This document shows positions 7,759 to 16,580 of a stretch of 64,000 bases of DNA, in pieces. Within the stretch, counting starts at the first letter, position 1; the number at the start of each line of letters is the position of its first letter. The stretch is taken from contig NZ_WEGK01000002.1 in the NCBI RefSeq assembly GCF_009604405.1, positions 1-64,000 on the forward strand, given 5' to 3'. The notes beneath the pieces were generated by a model. It did not search any database. It was not told where the DNA came from and saw only the letters and a list, made by a program, of their open reading frames with translations. This stretch comes from Nocardia macrotermitis (GTDB lineage: Bacteria; Actinomycetota; Actinomycetes; Mycobacteriales; Mycobacteriaceae). Both the position numbers and the translations under genes were made by a program.

Positions 7759-8013
7759 CGCCCCTCGGCTGGAGGTGCCATCACTATAGGTGATCGTAAT
7801 TTTGGGTAAATCTGTTGGGGAGCAATGGAATTCGGTATTTTGGAATGTCTCGAGGTGGACTGGTGTCGATCTCGAAGGGCGGGATGGGTCGTGCCCTTCG
7901 GCTCTCGGGAAGACCGTCGGGGACGAGTTGCTCGCGGGTCGCCGGATCGGACTCGAGTAATCTGCTCATCCGGGTGCCTCGATGCCGATCGGGGTCACGG
8001 CGAAAGGGCAGGC

Positions 8014-9174
8014 GTGGCGGGCGCGAGGATGGTGGGGCTGTTCGCCGGGATCGGCGGACTCGAGCTCGGCCTCGCCGCGCACGGGTGGAACACCGAATTA
8101 CTGTGCGAGATCGATGCGGGGGCGCGGGCCGTGCTCTCGGCGCGTTTCCCGGACGTCGAGGTGCATCAGGACGTCACCCGGCTGCGCGCGTTACCGGCCG
8201 GGACCGAGCTGGTGGCCGCCGGATTCCCGTGCCAGGACCTCTCGCAGGCGGGGCGGACGGCCGGAATCACCGGTGCGCGTTCGGGTTTGGTGGACGAGGT
8301 GTTCCGGCTGGTGCGGCGGCGTCGCGGTCCGCGCTGGCTGCTGATCGAGAACGTGCCGTTCATGCTGCAACTCGGTCGCGGCCAGGCGATGCGGCACATC
8401 ACCGCCGCGCTCGAGAATCTCGGCTACATGTGGGCGTACCGGGTCGTGGACGCGCGGGCGTTCGGGCTGCCGCAGCGGCGGTTACGGGTGCTGATGTTGG
8501 CCTCCCGCACCGAGGACCCGCGGCCGGTGCTGTTCGGGACCGACGCCGGACCGCGCGAGACCGGCGATCCGGCCCTGGACCCGTGCGGTTTCTACTGGAC
8601 CGAGGGGGTGCGCGGGCTGGGGTGGGCGGTCAACGCGGTGCCGACGCTCAAGGGTGGTTCGGGTCTGGGGATCGCGAGTCCGCCCGCGGTGCGGCTGCCT
8701 TCGGGCGAGATCGTCACCCCGGGGATCGTCGATGCCGAACGCCTGCAAGGCTTTTCGCGGGACTGGACCGCACCCGCGCTGGCCGCGCCGGGCGTGCGGG
8801 CGGGACATCGCTGGAAACTGGTCGGCAATGCGGTGAGCGTGCGGATGGCGACCTGGGCCGCCGGGCGACTGGCCGACCCGTCGGGCGAGGAGATCCCCGG
8901 CGAACAGGACCCGTTGACCGGCCAGCGCTGGCCGACCGCGGCGTGGGGCCGGGCCGGGAAGGCGTACCGGGTGCCGGTCTCGACGTGGCCGATCCACGAA
9001 CCGTACGAGGATCTGCGCTGGTTCCTCGAGGACGCCCAGCTGCTGTCCGCGCGCGCCACCGCCGGATTCCTGCGCCGGGCCGGGCGCGGGACGTTGCGTT
9101 TCCCGCCGGGTTTCCTGGCCGATATGCAGAATCACCTGCTGCGCATGGGCGGCTACCCGCAGGAAGCCGCCTGA
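8014..9174 (+). CDS. dcm: DNA (cytosine-5)-methyltransferase, Dcm type
   Basis: About 386 residues. It should transfer a methyl group from S-adenosylmethionine to C5 of cytosine in a specific site. Motifs in order: SAM-binding GLFAGIGGLELG, catalytic GFPCQDLSQAG with the nucleophilic Cys, IENVPF (ENV motif), QRRLRV, and the C-terminal GNAVSV. The GTG at 8014 follows AAAGGG at good spacing; the ATG at 8029 (MVGLFAG) is an alternative start. The upstream in-frame extension lacks family similarity. The vsr gene follows after 2 bp, forming a methylation plus mismatch-repair pair. No cognate restriction endonuclease is visible nearby. Confidence 0.9.
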   Translation: MAGARMVGLFAGIGGLELGLAAHGWNTELLCEIDAGARAVLSARFPDVEVHQDVTRLRALPAGTELVAAGFPCQDLSQAGRTAGITGARSGLVDEVFRLVRRRRGPRWLLIENVPFMLQLGRGQAMRHITAALENLGYMWAYRVVDARAFGLPQRRLRVLMLASRTEDPRPVLFGTDAGPRETGDPALDPCGFYWTEGVRGLGWAVNAVPTLKGGSGLGIASPPAVRLPSGEIVTPGIVDAERLQGFSRDWTAPALAAPGVRAGHRWKLVGNAVSVRMATWAAGRLADPSGEEIPGEQDPLTGQRWPTAAWGRAGKAYRVPVSTWPIHEPYEDLRWFLEDAQLLSARATAGFLRRAGRGTLRFPPGFLADMQNHLLRMGGYPQEAA

Positions 9175-9176
9175 CG

Positions 9177-9590
9177 ATGAGCGCGCGGCTCACCACCGAC
9201 GCGGCGACCAGCGCCCGGATGTCCCGGCAACGCCGCGTCGGCACCAAGCCGGAGATCGCGTTGCGCCGGGAACTGCACCGCCGCGGCCGCCGCTATTTCG
9301 TGGACCGCGCCCCGCTGCCGGGTATGCGCCGTCGCGCGGACCTGGTGTTCCCACGCCACCGCGTCGCGGTCTACGTCGACGGCTGCTTCTGGCACCGCTG
9401 CCCCGAGCACGCCACCTCCCCGAAGAACAACGCCGAATGGTGGGCCGAGAAACTGGCCGGAAACGTCGCCCGCGACCGCGACACCGACGCCCGCCTCACC
9501 GCCGCGGGCTGGACCGTGATCCGCATCTGGGAACACGAGGACCCCGTCCGCGCCGCCGACCGGGTCCAGGCCGCGCTGACTTCTCAATAA
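9177..9590 (+). CDS. vsr: Very short patch repair endonuclease Vsr
   Basis: 137 residues. Vsr nicks DNA at T:G mismatches that arise by deamination of 5-methylcytosine at methylase sites. Visible motifs are MSRQRRVGTKPEIALRRELH (N-terminal region), DLVFPRHRVAVYVDGCFWHR with the catalytic-site Asp and the zinc/active-site Cys-His, CPEHATSPKNNAEWW, and the C-terminal GWTVIRIWEHE. The ATG is 3 bp after the methylase stop, so the two are translationally linked and the repair enzyme should act at the methylase's sites. Confidence 0.93.
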   Translation: MSARLTTDAATSARMSRQRRVGTKPEIALRRELHRRGRRYFVDRAPLPGMRRRADLVFPRHRVAVYVDGCFWHRCPEHATSPKNNAEWWAEKLAGNVARDRDTDARLTAAGWTVIRIWEHEDPVRAADRVQAALTSQ

Positions 9591-10111
9591 CGGTTACAGC
9601 CCACGCCATCAGCGATGATTGAGGAACAACCCGGTATCCGGCCGTCCAGTACGTATGCCTTGGATCGAGGAATCGAGGGCGATGACACCACACCGCCGAG
9701 CGCATCCGCCGCACCCGGGATCATCCACATCCAGGCAGGTCCACCCCGAACTCGACGTGCCGCTGCGACTATCGCCCGTGCCCGTGCCCGTGCCCGTGCC
9801 CGTGCCCGTGCCCATGGGCGTGCGTGTGCCTATGGGCATGCCTGTGTCCGTGCGTGTGCCTGCGTATGAGCATGTTCCCGTGCTGGCCCCGAACGTTGGG
9901 CGCAGCCCCGTGAATGTGCACCGGCTGGCGAGGCGGCCTTGAAGAGATATACGCCGTCCGAGGGCGACTACGCGGGGTCGACATCGTCGTCGGCGACGTC
10001 TGTATGTGGGCGGAACGGCTGGGGGCCACCGATGCGGGGGCCGGAGGTGGTCATGTCGTTCGATCCGATCCGCGGTCGGGGCGTGCGGCCGGTACCCGGC
10101 GGGCGACGGCG
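9591..10111. other. Gene-poor region with a hexanucleotide repeat
   Basis: About 520 bp after vsr hold no convincing gene. All frames around the (CCCGTG) tract are open and give low-complexity translations (Pro-Val, Arg-Ala or His-Gly repeats depending on frame), as expected from the repeat itself. The stretch 9820-9880 continues as diverged copies of the hexamer. Confidence 0.5.
9775..9810. repeat. CCCGTG hexanucleotide tandem repeat
   Basis: Six perfect CCCGTG copies, followed by CCCATG and degenerate units to about 9880. On the minus strand this encodes alternating His-Gly in one frame. Such tracts can change length by slippage. Confidence 0.85.
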
Positions 10112-10894
10112 ATGACGTCCGATGTGCCGGATACCCCGGCGGTTGGCGCGGATTCCCCACGGTGGTGGCGAAGCCGGTGGGTGCGGTGGGGTATCGCGAT
10201 GGCGATTGCCGTTGCGGGCGTGTGTTATTCGTCGTGGGTGCTGGAGTTCGTGTTGCCGTTGAGGCTGAATCCGGTGCGGTCGTTTCTGAGCGAGTTGGAT
10301 GCGCGTGGGCGCGCGGACGCGTGGGTGTTCACCGCGGGGGACACGATCACCGGGACGTTGACGCTGGTCGCGGGCGTGGCGGGCCTGGCGGCCTTCGCAA
10401 GGCGGCGGCTGTCGACGGTGGGCTGGGTGGCGCTGGCCTGTTTCGGCGCGTCGACGATCGCCGACGCGCAGTGGCCGCTGCGCACCTGCACACCGGATCC
10501 GTGCCCGCCCTCGCACGACGGACTGTTCCCGCAGCTCCATCAGATCCACGCGCTGACCAGCACGCTCGCGGTGACGTCGATCTTCGTGGCGATGATCGCG
10601 TTCAGTGCGGCGGCGTTCCGGTACCGGCGCTGGCCGATGCTGCGGCACAGCGGGCTGTGGATTCTGCTGCTGGGATCGGGGGTGACGCTGTGGATGCTGA
10701 TCGCGGACAATCTGCCGGGAAACTACGCCCTCGGCATCGCCCAGCGGATTCAGGTCGGGTCGATGTCGCTGTGGTTGATCGCGCTGGCCGTGCAGATCTG
10801 GGTGGCCGAACGCACCGTCAGCGCCGCCGCACCCGCACCGCCACCAGCGAGCGGGGAGCCGAGGAGGCCAGGAACCCGGACGCGGCCATCGTGA
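10112..10894 (+). CDS. DUF998 family membrane protein
   Basis: 260 residues with about six hydrophobic segments: residues about 30-50 (VAGVCYSSWVLEFVLPLRLN), 75-95, 105-125, 150-170, 180-200 and 210-230. The order of short loops and the conserved LSELDARGR region after the first helix fit the DUF998 family of integral membrane proteins of unknown function. The start at 10112 (MTSDVPDTP) is preferred because the 66 in-frame codons upstream have no family character. The ribosome binding site is weak. No operon partner is obvious. Confidence 0.7.
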   Translation: MTSDVPDTPAVGADSPRWWRSRWVRWGIAMAIAVAGVCYSSWVLEFVLPLRLNPVRSFLSELDARGRADAWVFTAGDTITGTLTLVAGVAGLAAFARRRLSTVGWVALACFGASTIADAQWPLRTCTPDPCPPSHDGLFPQLHQIHALTSTLAVTSIFVAMIAFSAAAFRYRRWPMLRHSGLWILLLGSGVTLWMLIADNLPGNYALGIAQRIQVGSMSLWLIALAVQIWVAERTVSAAAPAPPPASGEPRRPGTRTRPS

Positions 10895-10946
10895 GGAAGA
10901 CGGCCACTATGGCGGTCACGGCCAGGACTTCAGCAATTGTGGTCAT
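10818..10946 (-). CDS. Possible 42-residue membrane peptide antisense to the DUF998 gene end
   Basis: A 42-codon minus-strand ORF starts MTTIAEVLAVTAIVAVFLTM after an AGGGTGA sequence, contains one hydrophobic stretch (residues 5-28) and ends with a basic tail (VRVRRR). It overlaps the last 77 bp of the DUF998 gene on the other strand. The ribosome binding site and hydrophobic-then-basic layout are suggestive, but there is no paralogue in the window, so it may be a chance ORF. Confidence 0.3.
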   Translation of the reverse strand: MTTIAEVLAVTAIVAVFLTMAASGFLASSAPRSLVAVRVRRR

Positions 10947-11186
10947 GACTTCACCCTGCCAGCCCAGCCTGTACGCGATCCGTGCGCTTTATTGGTAATT
11001 CCTGAGAATCCGCCGGATGGTCGAATCGTCCGGATCGCCCCATGAGTGTCCGCTCCGGCCGCACAGCCGGAAAATCGGTTGGCTCGCGCGCGGATGACTG
11101 GCAGCCTGGAATGTCGCGCCCGGAGCGTGCGGCCACGCCCCTGGATGTGGGCGCGCGAGCAATCCGCCGATGAGGAAGGGGGAACC

Positions 11187-13019
11187 TTGTCCGTTTCCGT
11201 ATCGGAGAACTCGGCTCGTCAGGCTGATGATCCATCCGAAACTGTTGTCCCGCACGATGATTCGGCGAAGGGTTCGCTGCGTCGGCTGTGGCCGGAGATC
11301 CGCTGGTATCAGCGCGCGATGTACATCGGGGCGGGGCTTTCCGCGCTGGGCATGCTGAGCGACATCCTGTTACCGGTGCTGACCGGGCGGATCGTGGACG
11401 GCCCGGTCGCGCATCGCGACTTCGGCGCGATCTTCGCACCGCTGCTGCTGGTCGTGGTGCTGGCCGCGGTGAGCACCGTGACGTCCTGGATCCGGCGCTG
11501 GATGGTGGCGCGCCCGGCCAGCCGCCTCGAACTGGATCTGCGCGCGAATCTGTTCGGACGCTTGCAGATACTGTCGGTGGGCGTGCACGACGGGATGGAA
11601 TCGGGTCAGCTGACCTCCCGCGCGATCACCGACATGTCAACGCTGCGAAGGTTTTTCGCGGCCGTGGCGCCGTCGCTGCTGTCGCTGGGCGCGACGCTGT
11701 GGATCGGGATCGGCCTGCTGTTCGTGTTCAGTTGGCAGATCGGGCTGGTGGAACTGCTGATCGAGGTTCCGCTGGTGATCCTGGCGCTGCGGTTCGAGCG
11801 CGGCTACGGCCTGGCCTCGCGACGGGCGCAGGACAAATCCGGTGATCTGGCGACCATCGTGGAGGAGTCGGCGCAGGGCATCCGGGTGCTCAAGGCGTTC
11901 GGGCGCGGGCCGTGGTTCGGCGCGCGGTTCCGGCGGCAGTCCCGCGAGCTGCGCACCCTGGAACTGGCCAAGGTGCGTCTGGCCGCGACGCTGTGGACGG
12001 CCCTGAACGTGTTGTCCGCCTTGGGAATCGCGGCCGCGCTGGCGATCGGCGGCTACCTGCTCGCCGAGCATGCCATCTCGCTGGGTGCGCTGATCGCGGG
12101 CATCACGCTGACGACCTATCTGCAATGGCCGATAATGGGATTCGGTTTCCTGCTGGCGGAATTGGAGCACGCCCGGACCGCGGCCGAGCGGTACTGGGAG
12201 GTGATCGACACCCCGGTCGAGATCACCGATCCCGCCGAACCTGTCGCCCGCCCCGCCGACCTGCGCGGCGAATTGTGTTTCGACAACGTGCGATTCCGCT
12301 TCCCCGATGCCGAACACGATCTGCTGCACCGGATTTCACTACGGTTACGGCCCGGCGAGACGCTCGCCGTGGTCGGTGCCACCGGCAGCGGCAAATCGGC
12401 TCTGCTGGGCCTGGTTCCGCGCCTGTTCGACGTGTCCGAGGGCGCGGTGACGATCGACGGTATCGATATCCGCGCGCTGCGGCTGGCGGATCTGCGGTCG
12501 ATGGTGTCGGTGGCGTTCGAGGATCCGGTGCTGTTCTCGGCGAGCGTGTGGGAGAACATCACCCTCGGCCACCCCGACGCCACCGAATCGCAGGTCCGCG
12601 CGGCGCTCGAGGTGGCCTGCGCGGACGGTTTCGTGGACGCGCTGCCGTGGGGTCTGCGCACCCGCATCGGCGAGCAGGGGTTGAGCCTGTCCGGCGGTCA
12701 GCGGCAGCGTCTGGCGCTGGCCCGCGCGGTGCTGGCCCGGCAGCGGCATCCGGGCGGCCACGTCGTGGTGCTGGACGATCCGCTCTCGGCCCTGGACGTC
12801 ACCACCGAGAAACAGGTCCAGGATCGCCTGCACACGGCCCTGTCCGGCGCCACGGTCCTGCTCGTCGCCCACCGCCCCTCCACCGCCGCCTGGGCCGACC
12901 GCGTCGCGGTCCTCGACGACGGCCGCATCATCGCCGACGGCCCGCACGAGGAACTCCTGACCACCTGCCCCCGCTACCGCGAGCTGATGGGTGGCGAGAT
13001 CACCGCCCCCGCCCGCTGA
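11187..13019 (+). CDS. ABC exporter half-transporter (permease-ATPase), first of a pair
   Basis: 610 residues from a TTG preceded by AGGAAGGGGG at good spacing; the in-frame ATG at 11046 has no such sequence. Residues about 45-330 form the six-helix exporter domain. The nucleotide-binding domain follows with Walker A GATGSGKS (near 397), signature LSGGQRQRLALARA (near 500) and Walker B VVVLDDPLSALD, in which Asp replaces the usual catalytic Glu after the Walker B Asp. The next gene starts 28 bp later, so they probably form a heterodimer with one degenerate catalytic site here. Substrate is unknown; drugs or lipids are usual. Confidence 0.88.
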   Translation: MSVSVSENSARQADDPSETVVPHDDSAKGSLRRLWPEIRWYQRAMYIGAGLSALGMLSDILLPVLTGRIVDGPVAHRDFGAIFAPLLLVVVLAAVSTVTSWIRRWMVARPASRLELDLRANLFGRLQILSVGVHDGMESGQLTSRAITDMSTLRRFFAAVAPSLLSLGATLWIGIGLLFVFSWQIGLVELLIEVPLVILALRFERGYGLASRRAQDKSGDLATIVEESAQGIRVLKAFGRGPWFGARFRRQSRELRTLELAKVRLAATLWTALNVLSALGIAAALAIGGYLLAEHAISLGALIAGITLTTYLQWPIMGFGFLLAELEHARTAAERYWEVIDTPVEITDPAEPVARPADLRGELCFDNVRFRFPDAEHDLLHRISLRLRPGETLAVVGATGSGKSALLGLVPRLFDVSEGAVTIDGIDIRALRLADLRSMVSVAFEDPVLFSASVWENITLGHPDATESQVRAALEVACADGFVDALPWGLRTRIGEQGLSLSGGQRQRLALARAVLARQRHPGGHVVVLDDPLSALDVTTEKQVQDRLHTALSGATVLLVAHRPSTAAWADRVAVLDDGRIIADGPHEELLTTCPRYRELMGGEITAPAR

Positions 13020-13047
13020 TCACCACCTCGTTCGACAGGAAGCAGAA

Positions 13048-15363
13048 ATGTCGGAAGATTGTGACACCCAACAACATTCCCAACCCACCAGACCGAACCG
13101 GGCGCTGACGACGGAAACGATCCCGGAATCGTTGACCATCGCGACTGCTTCGCCTGAAACTTGTGCGGAGCTCGACTCTGCTACTGCCACAACAGGTTCG
13201 GAGTCCGACGATGCGCAAGTGCGGCCGGGCCGTGGTTCCGCCGCAGATACGGTGCAGGACATGCGGGAGGCCGGTTTCCCGTCCGCCGCAGTGGAACCGG
13301 TCGGCGACACTGCCTCCGCAGGCCCCGGCGGTGAGACCGCGATAGGCCGGGTCGGTCCGATTCCGCACACGGGGCCGCGGGGCACCGCGGCGGATCCGGT
13401 ATTCGAAGCGCGGGAGTTCGATTCCGCTTCCGCCGTGATCGGCTCGATGAGCGGTCATTCCTCCGAAGTGCCCGGGGTGGAGGACTCTGTCGGTGCCGCA
13501 ACGGATTCCGAATCCGCTGCCGACGAGGACGGCTGGCGCGGTGTGGCGGCGGAGGAGTCCGAGGCGACCGAGGAGGTGAATCTGGCGCTGGCGGCGCGGT
13601 CGCGGCGGTTGCTGTGGTCGCTGGTGCGGCCGTATCGGATGTGGGCGCTGGCCGCGCTGCTGCTGGTGGTCGTGGACAATGCGGCGATGGTCGCGGTGCC
13701 GCTGTTCGTCGCGCGCGGGCTCGATTCTGGTGTGCGTAATGCGTTGGCGGGCAATTGGATTCCGCTGGCCGTCGCGGTCGGCGGGGTGACCGGCTGCGCA
13801 CTGCTGGGCGGCCTGACGACGTTCACCTTCGTGCGGATCTCCGGCCGGCTGAGCCAGAACGTGCTGTTCGATCTGCGGATGCGGGTGTTCGAACACGTGC
13901 AGCGGCTGTCGATCGCGTTCCACGAGAACTACACCTCCGGCAAGATCGTCGCCCGGCTGACCAGCGATCTGGAGTCGGTGGAGGATCTGCTCGACCGCGC
14001 GCTCAACGACGCGCTCAGCGCGGTGCTCTCGGTGGCGACCATCGCGGTCGTGTTGATCTGGCTGGACATTCCGCTGGCACTGGTGGTGCTGGCCGGATTC
14101 GTGCCGCTGGTGTACGTCACCCGGTGGGCGCAGCGGCATCAGCGTGCCGGATACCGCCGCACCCGGGGCGCGATCGCCAAGGTGGTGGTGCATTTCGTGG
14201 AGGTGATGGCGGGAATCCGTGCGGTGCAGGCATTTCGGCGGGAGGAGCGCAACGAAAGCCTGCTGGCGCAGGAGGATTCGGTGTACGGCGCGGCGAATAC
14301 CAGTGCGCTGCGCGGTATGGCGACCTATATCGGCCTGGCCCGCCTGATCCAGAATCTCACCACCGTGGTGATCCTGGTATTCGGTGCGTGGCGAGTCATC
14401 CACGGCGACACCGGAATCGGCGTGCTCGCGGCCTTCCTGCTGTATCTGCGGCAGTTCTACGGACCGGTGGACGAATTGGCGCAGGTGTTCAATTCCTATC
14501 AGTCCGCGGCCGCGGCGCTCGAGCGCGTTTCCGGTGTGCTGGAGGAGGAACCGAGCGTGCCCGAACCCGCGCGACCGCACACCCTGGACCAGCCGCGTGG
14601 TGAATTGTGTTTCGAGAGCGTCGGTTTCGAATATCCGGCCCGCCGCACGCAGGCCGACGAAACCGAGGGCAAACCGATTCCGGTGCTGCCGACGTTCTCG
14701 CTGACCATTCCGGCCGGACAGATCGTCGCACTCGTCGGAGCCACCGGTGCCGGTAAGTCGACGCTGGCCAAACTCGTCGCGCGCTTCTACGACCCGTCGC
14801 GGGGCCGCGTGCTACTGGACGGTGTCGACCTGCGCGACCTGTCCGATGTGCGGCTGCGGCGCGCGGTGACGATGGTGACCCAGGAGTCGTATCTGTTCTC
14901 CGGTTCGGTGGCCGACAACATCCGGCTCGGCAAACCCGAGGCCACCGATGCGGAGGTGCACGCCGCCGCCCGCGCGGTCGGGTTCTACGACTTCGCGATG
15001 TCGCTGCCCGACGGCGTCGACACCGATGTGCGCAAACGCGGCGGACGCCTGTCGGCCGGACAACGCCAGCTGGTCGCCTTCGCCCGGGTCTTCCTGGCCG
15101 ATCCGGCGGTGATCGTGCTGGACGAGGCCACCTCCAGCCTCGACATCCCCGGCGAACGTCAGGTGCAGCACGCCCTGGAAACGGTGTTGCGCGACCGGAC
15201 GGCGGTGATCATCGCGCATCGACTGTCCACCGTCGCCATCGCCGACCGCGTACTGGTCCTGGCCGACGGCCGCGTCATCGAGGACGGCACCCCCGAGAAC
15301 CTCATGACCGGCACCGGACACTTCGCCACCCTGCACACCGCGTGGCGCGAGTCCCTGGTCTGA
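13048..15363 (+). CDS. ABC exporter half-transporter with long acidic N-terminal extension
   Basis: 771 residues starting at ATG 13048 after AGGAAG. The first 180 residues are a low-complexity acidic extension rich in Glu, Ser, Thr and Gly, not part of the ABC fold. The membrane domain covers about 190-480, and the ATPase domain carries Walker A GATGAGKS (near 566), signature LSAGQRQLVAFARV and Walker B VIVLDEATSSLD with a normal catalytic Glu. Paired with the upstream half-transporter this gives a heterodimeric exporter with one canonical site. The extension is unusual for the family and could be a partner-binding or regulatory tail. The gene's last codons lie in a small tandem repeat. Confidence 0.88.
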   Translation: MSEDCDTQQHSQPTRPNRALTTETIPESLTIATASPETCAELDSATATTGSESDDAQVRPGRGSAADTVQDMREAGFPSAAVEPVGDTASAGPGGETAIGRVGPIPHTGPRGTAADPVFEAREFDSASAVIGSMSGHSSEVPGVEDSVGAATDSESAADEDGWRGVAAEESEATEEVNLALAARSRRLLWSLVRPYRMWALAALLLVVVDNAAMVAVPLFVARGLDSGVRNALAGNWIPLAVAVGGVTGCALLGGLTTFTFVRISGRLSQNVLFDLRMRVFEHVQRLSIAFHENYTSGKIVARLTSDLESVEDLLDRALNDALSAVLSVATIAVVLIWLDIPLALVVLAGFVPLVYVTRWAQRHQRAGYRRTRGAIAKVVVHFVEVMAGIRAVQAFRREERNESLLAQEDSVYGAANTSALRGMATYIGLARLIQNLTTVVILVFGAWRVIHGDTGIGVLAAFLLYLRQFYGPVDELAQVFNSYQSAAAALERVSGVLEEEPSVPEPARPHTLDQPRGELCFESVGFEYPARRTQADETEGKPIPVLPTFSLTIPAGQIVALVGATGAGKSTLAKLVARFYDPSRGRVLLDGVDLRDLSDVRLRRAVTMVTQESYLFSGSVADNIRLGKPEATDAEVHAAARAVGFYDFAMSLPDGVDTDVRKRGGRLSAGQRQLVAFARVFLADPAVIVLDEATSSLDIPGERQVQHALETVLRDRTAVIIAHRLSTVAIADRVLVLADGRVIEDGTPENLMTGTGHFATLHTAWRESLV

Positions 15364-15418
15364 ACCCGCGTGGCGTGAGTCCCTGGTCTGAACCGCGTGG
15401 CGTGAGTCCCTGGTTCGG
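15340..15418. repeat. 27-28 bp tandem repeat spanning the stop codon of the ABC gene
   Basis: Three copies of gcgtggcgYgagtccctggt with a ctgaacc tail start at 15340, 15368 and 15395. The first copy encodes the last residues of the ABC protein (AWRESLV) and its stop; copies two and three are downstream. Recent slippage or duplication of the gene end is the simplest explanation. Confidence 0.85.
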
Positions 15419-15649
15419 GTCGGGCTTGCGTGTATCCGGCTCCGTCCATAGTGCGATCGGTTGCGCGGTATTCGCGAGGCACACATGCGCTCGCGCAGGT
15501 CCCGTGCGTGGTTCGGTCGGTGGATCAGGGCCGCGGTCTGCTCCCGACACCTGCGAATGGCCCGCATACCGCCCCTGCGCCGCCCCGGCGATGCGATATC
15601 CCCCGCCCGCCGGGGTGGTAAGGCGCTCGAAGTCGCCTACGGTATAGGT

Positions 15650-16288
15650 GTGACGAATCCAGCCCAGGGCAATTCGCAGGCCGCCCCGGCGACGGGCCAG
15701 AACGCGGACGCGATGCCGACCGTATCCCGATGGCCCGCGGTTCTGACCTGGCGTGCGCACAACGGCTCCCGGATGGAGTCGGTGCGAGTCGTGGTGACCG
15801 GCAACCGGATTCGGGCCTCGGGCCGCATCACCGGCGGCGAATGCGCCGATCATCCGGCCTTCAGCGCCTCCTACGACCTGATCACCGACGAGAACGGCGC
15901 GACCAAACGCCTGTCCCTGCGCAGCACGGTCGCGGCCGGCGAGCGCCAGGCATCGATCGCCCGTGACCAGGAGAACTACTGGCTGATCGACACCGGCGGC
16001 AGCCATGTGCGCTCGACGTTCGCCGGCGCCCTGGACGTCGACGTGGTGCTCAGCCCGTTCTTCAACACCCTCCCGATCCGCCGCCACGCCCTGGCCCGCT
16101 CCACCGGCGACGTCGAGGTCCCGGTCGTCTACGTCCGCCTCCCCGACCTGCTGGTCCAGGAAGCCAGCCTGACCTACTCCGCAGGCTCCGACGGCATCCA
16201 CGTCCTGTCCCCGGTCTCCAGCGCGACCCTGACCGTCGACCCGGACGGTTTCGTCCTCGACTACCCGGGCCTCGCCGAGCGGATCTGA
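15650..16288 (+). CDS. Putative glycolipid-binding domain protein
   Basis: 212 residues from GTG 15650. The sequence WPAVLTWRAHNGSRMESVRV followed by ITGGECADHPAFSASYDLIT, and the closing DPDGFVLDYPGLAERI, match the putative glycolipid-binding (DUF1089-type) family, soluble beta-rich proteins found in many actinobacteria. A TATAGG hexamer ends about 3 bp before the GTG and no ribosome binding site is present; another ATG lies at 15713. The upstream in-frame extension to 15461 is arginine-rich and not family-like. Ligand and role are unknown. Confidence 0.7.
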   Translation: MTNPAQGNSQAAPATGQNADAMPTVSRWPAVLTWRAHNGSRMESVRVVVTGNRIRASGRITGGECADHPAFSASYDLITDENGATKRLSLRSTVAAGERQASIARDQENYWLIDTGGSHVRSTFAGALDVDVVLSPFFNTLPIRRHALARSTGDVEVPVVYVRLPDLLVQEASLTYSAGSDGIHVLSPVSSATLTVDPDGFVLDYPGLAERI

Positions 16289-16580
16289 GCCCGACAGGAT
16301 CAGGTTCGGGCCGTGCGTAGCTCATCGACCCGGCCACGGGCGGTGCCGCCCCGGCCACGAGCGTCGGTCAGTGAGATGCCGACCGGGATCGCACACGATC
16401 GGTCTCGCACGATCGGTTCAGCAGTGCGGAGGTGAACCGATACCGGCTCGGTTGTCCAGCTCGCGCGAACAACCGTGCCTGCGACATCAGGTGGGCCGGT
16501 CGTTGTGGATCCGTGTCGGCGGGACGGACTCGTATCGCACCGATGGCTCGAGCGGTGAATCCTGGCCTGGCCGAGGTGTT
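16289..16580. other. Intergenic stretch without visible features
   Basis: Between the convergent glycolipid-binding gene and tyrA no supported ORF, strong hairpin or repeat was seen. Confidence 0.4.

Larger units (their letters stand above)
7494..7880. repeat. Microprotein cassette, copy C
   Basis: Third copy, directly adjoining copy B. It keeps the CTGTCC-18 bp-TACACT plus-strand pair (TACACT at 7526-7531), the hairpin, the microprotein ORF, the leader hairpin at 7744-7758 and the minus-strand TATAGT near 7785. The upstream flank runs to about 130 bp before the methylase gene. Confidence 0.75.

Noticed and set aside
9609..10160. Histidine-glycine-rich minus-strand ORFs as a metal-binding protein
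   Set aside because: The His-Gly stretch is the translation of the CCCGTG repeat; no start context and no metal transporter nearby.
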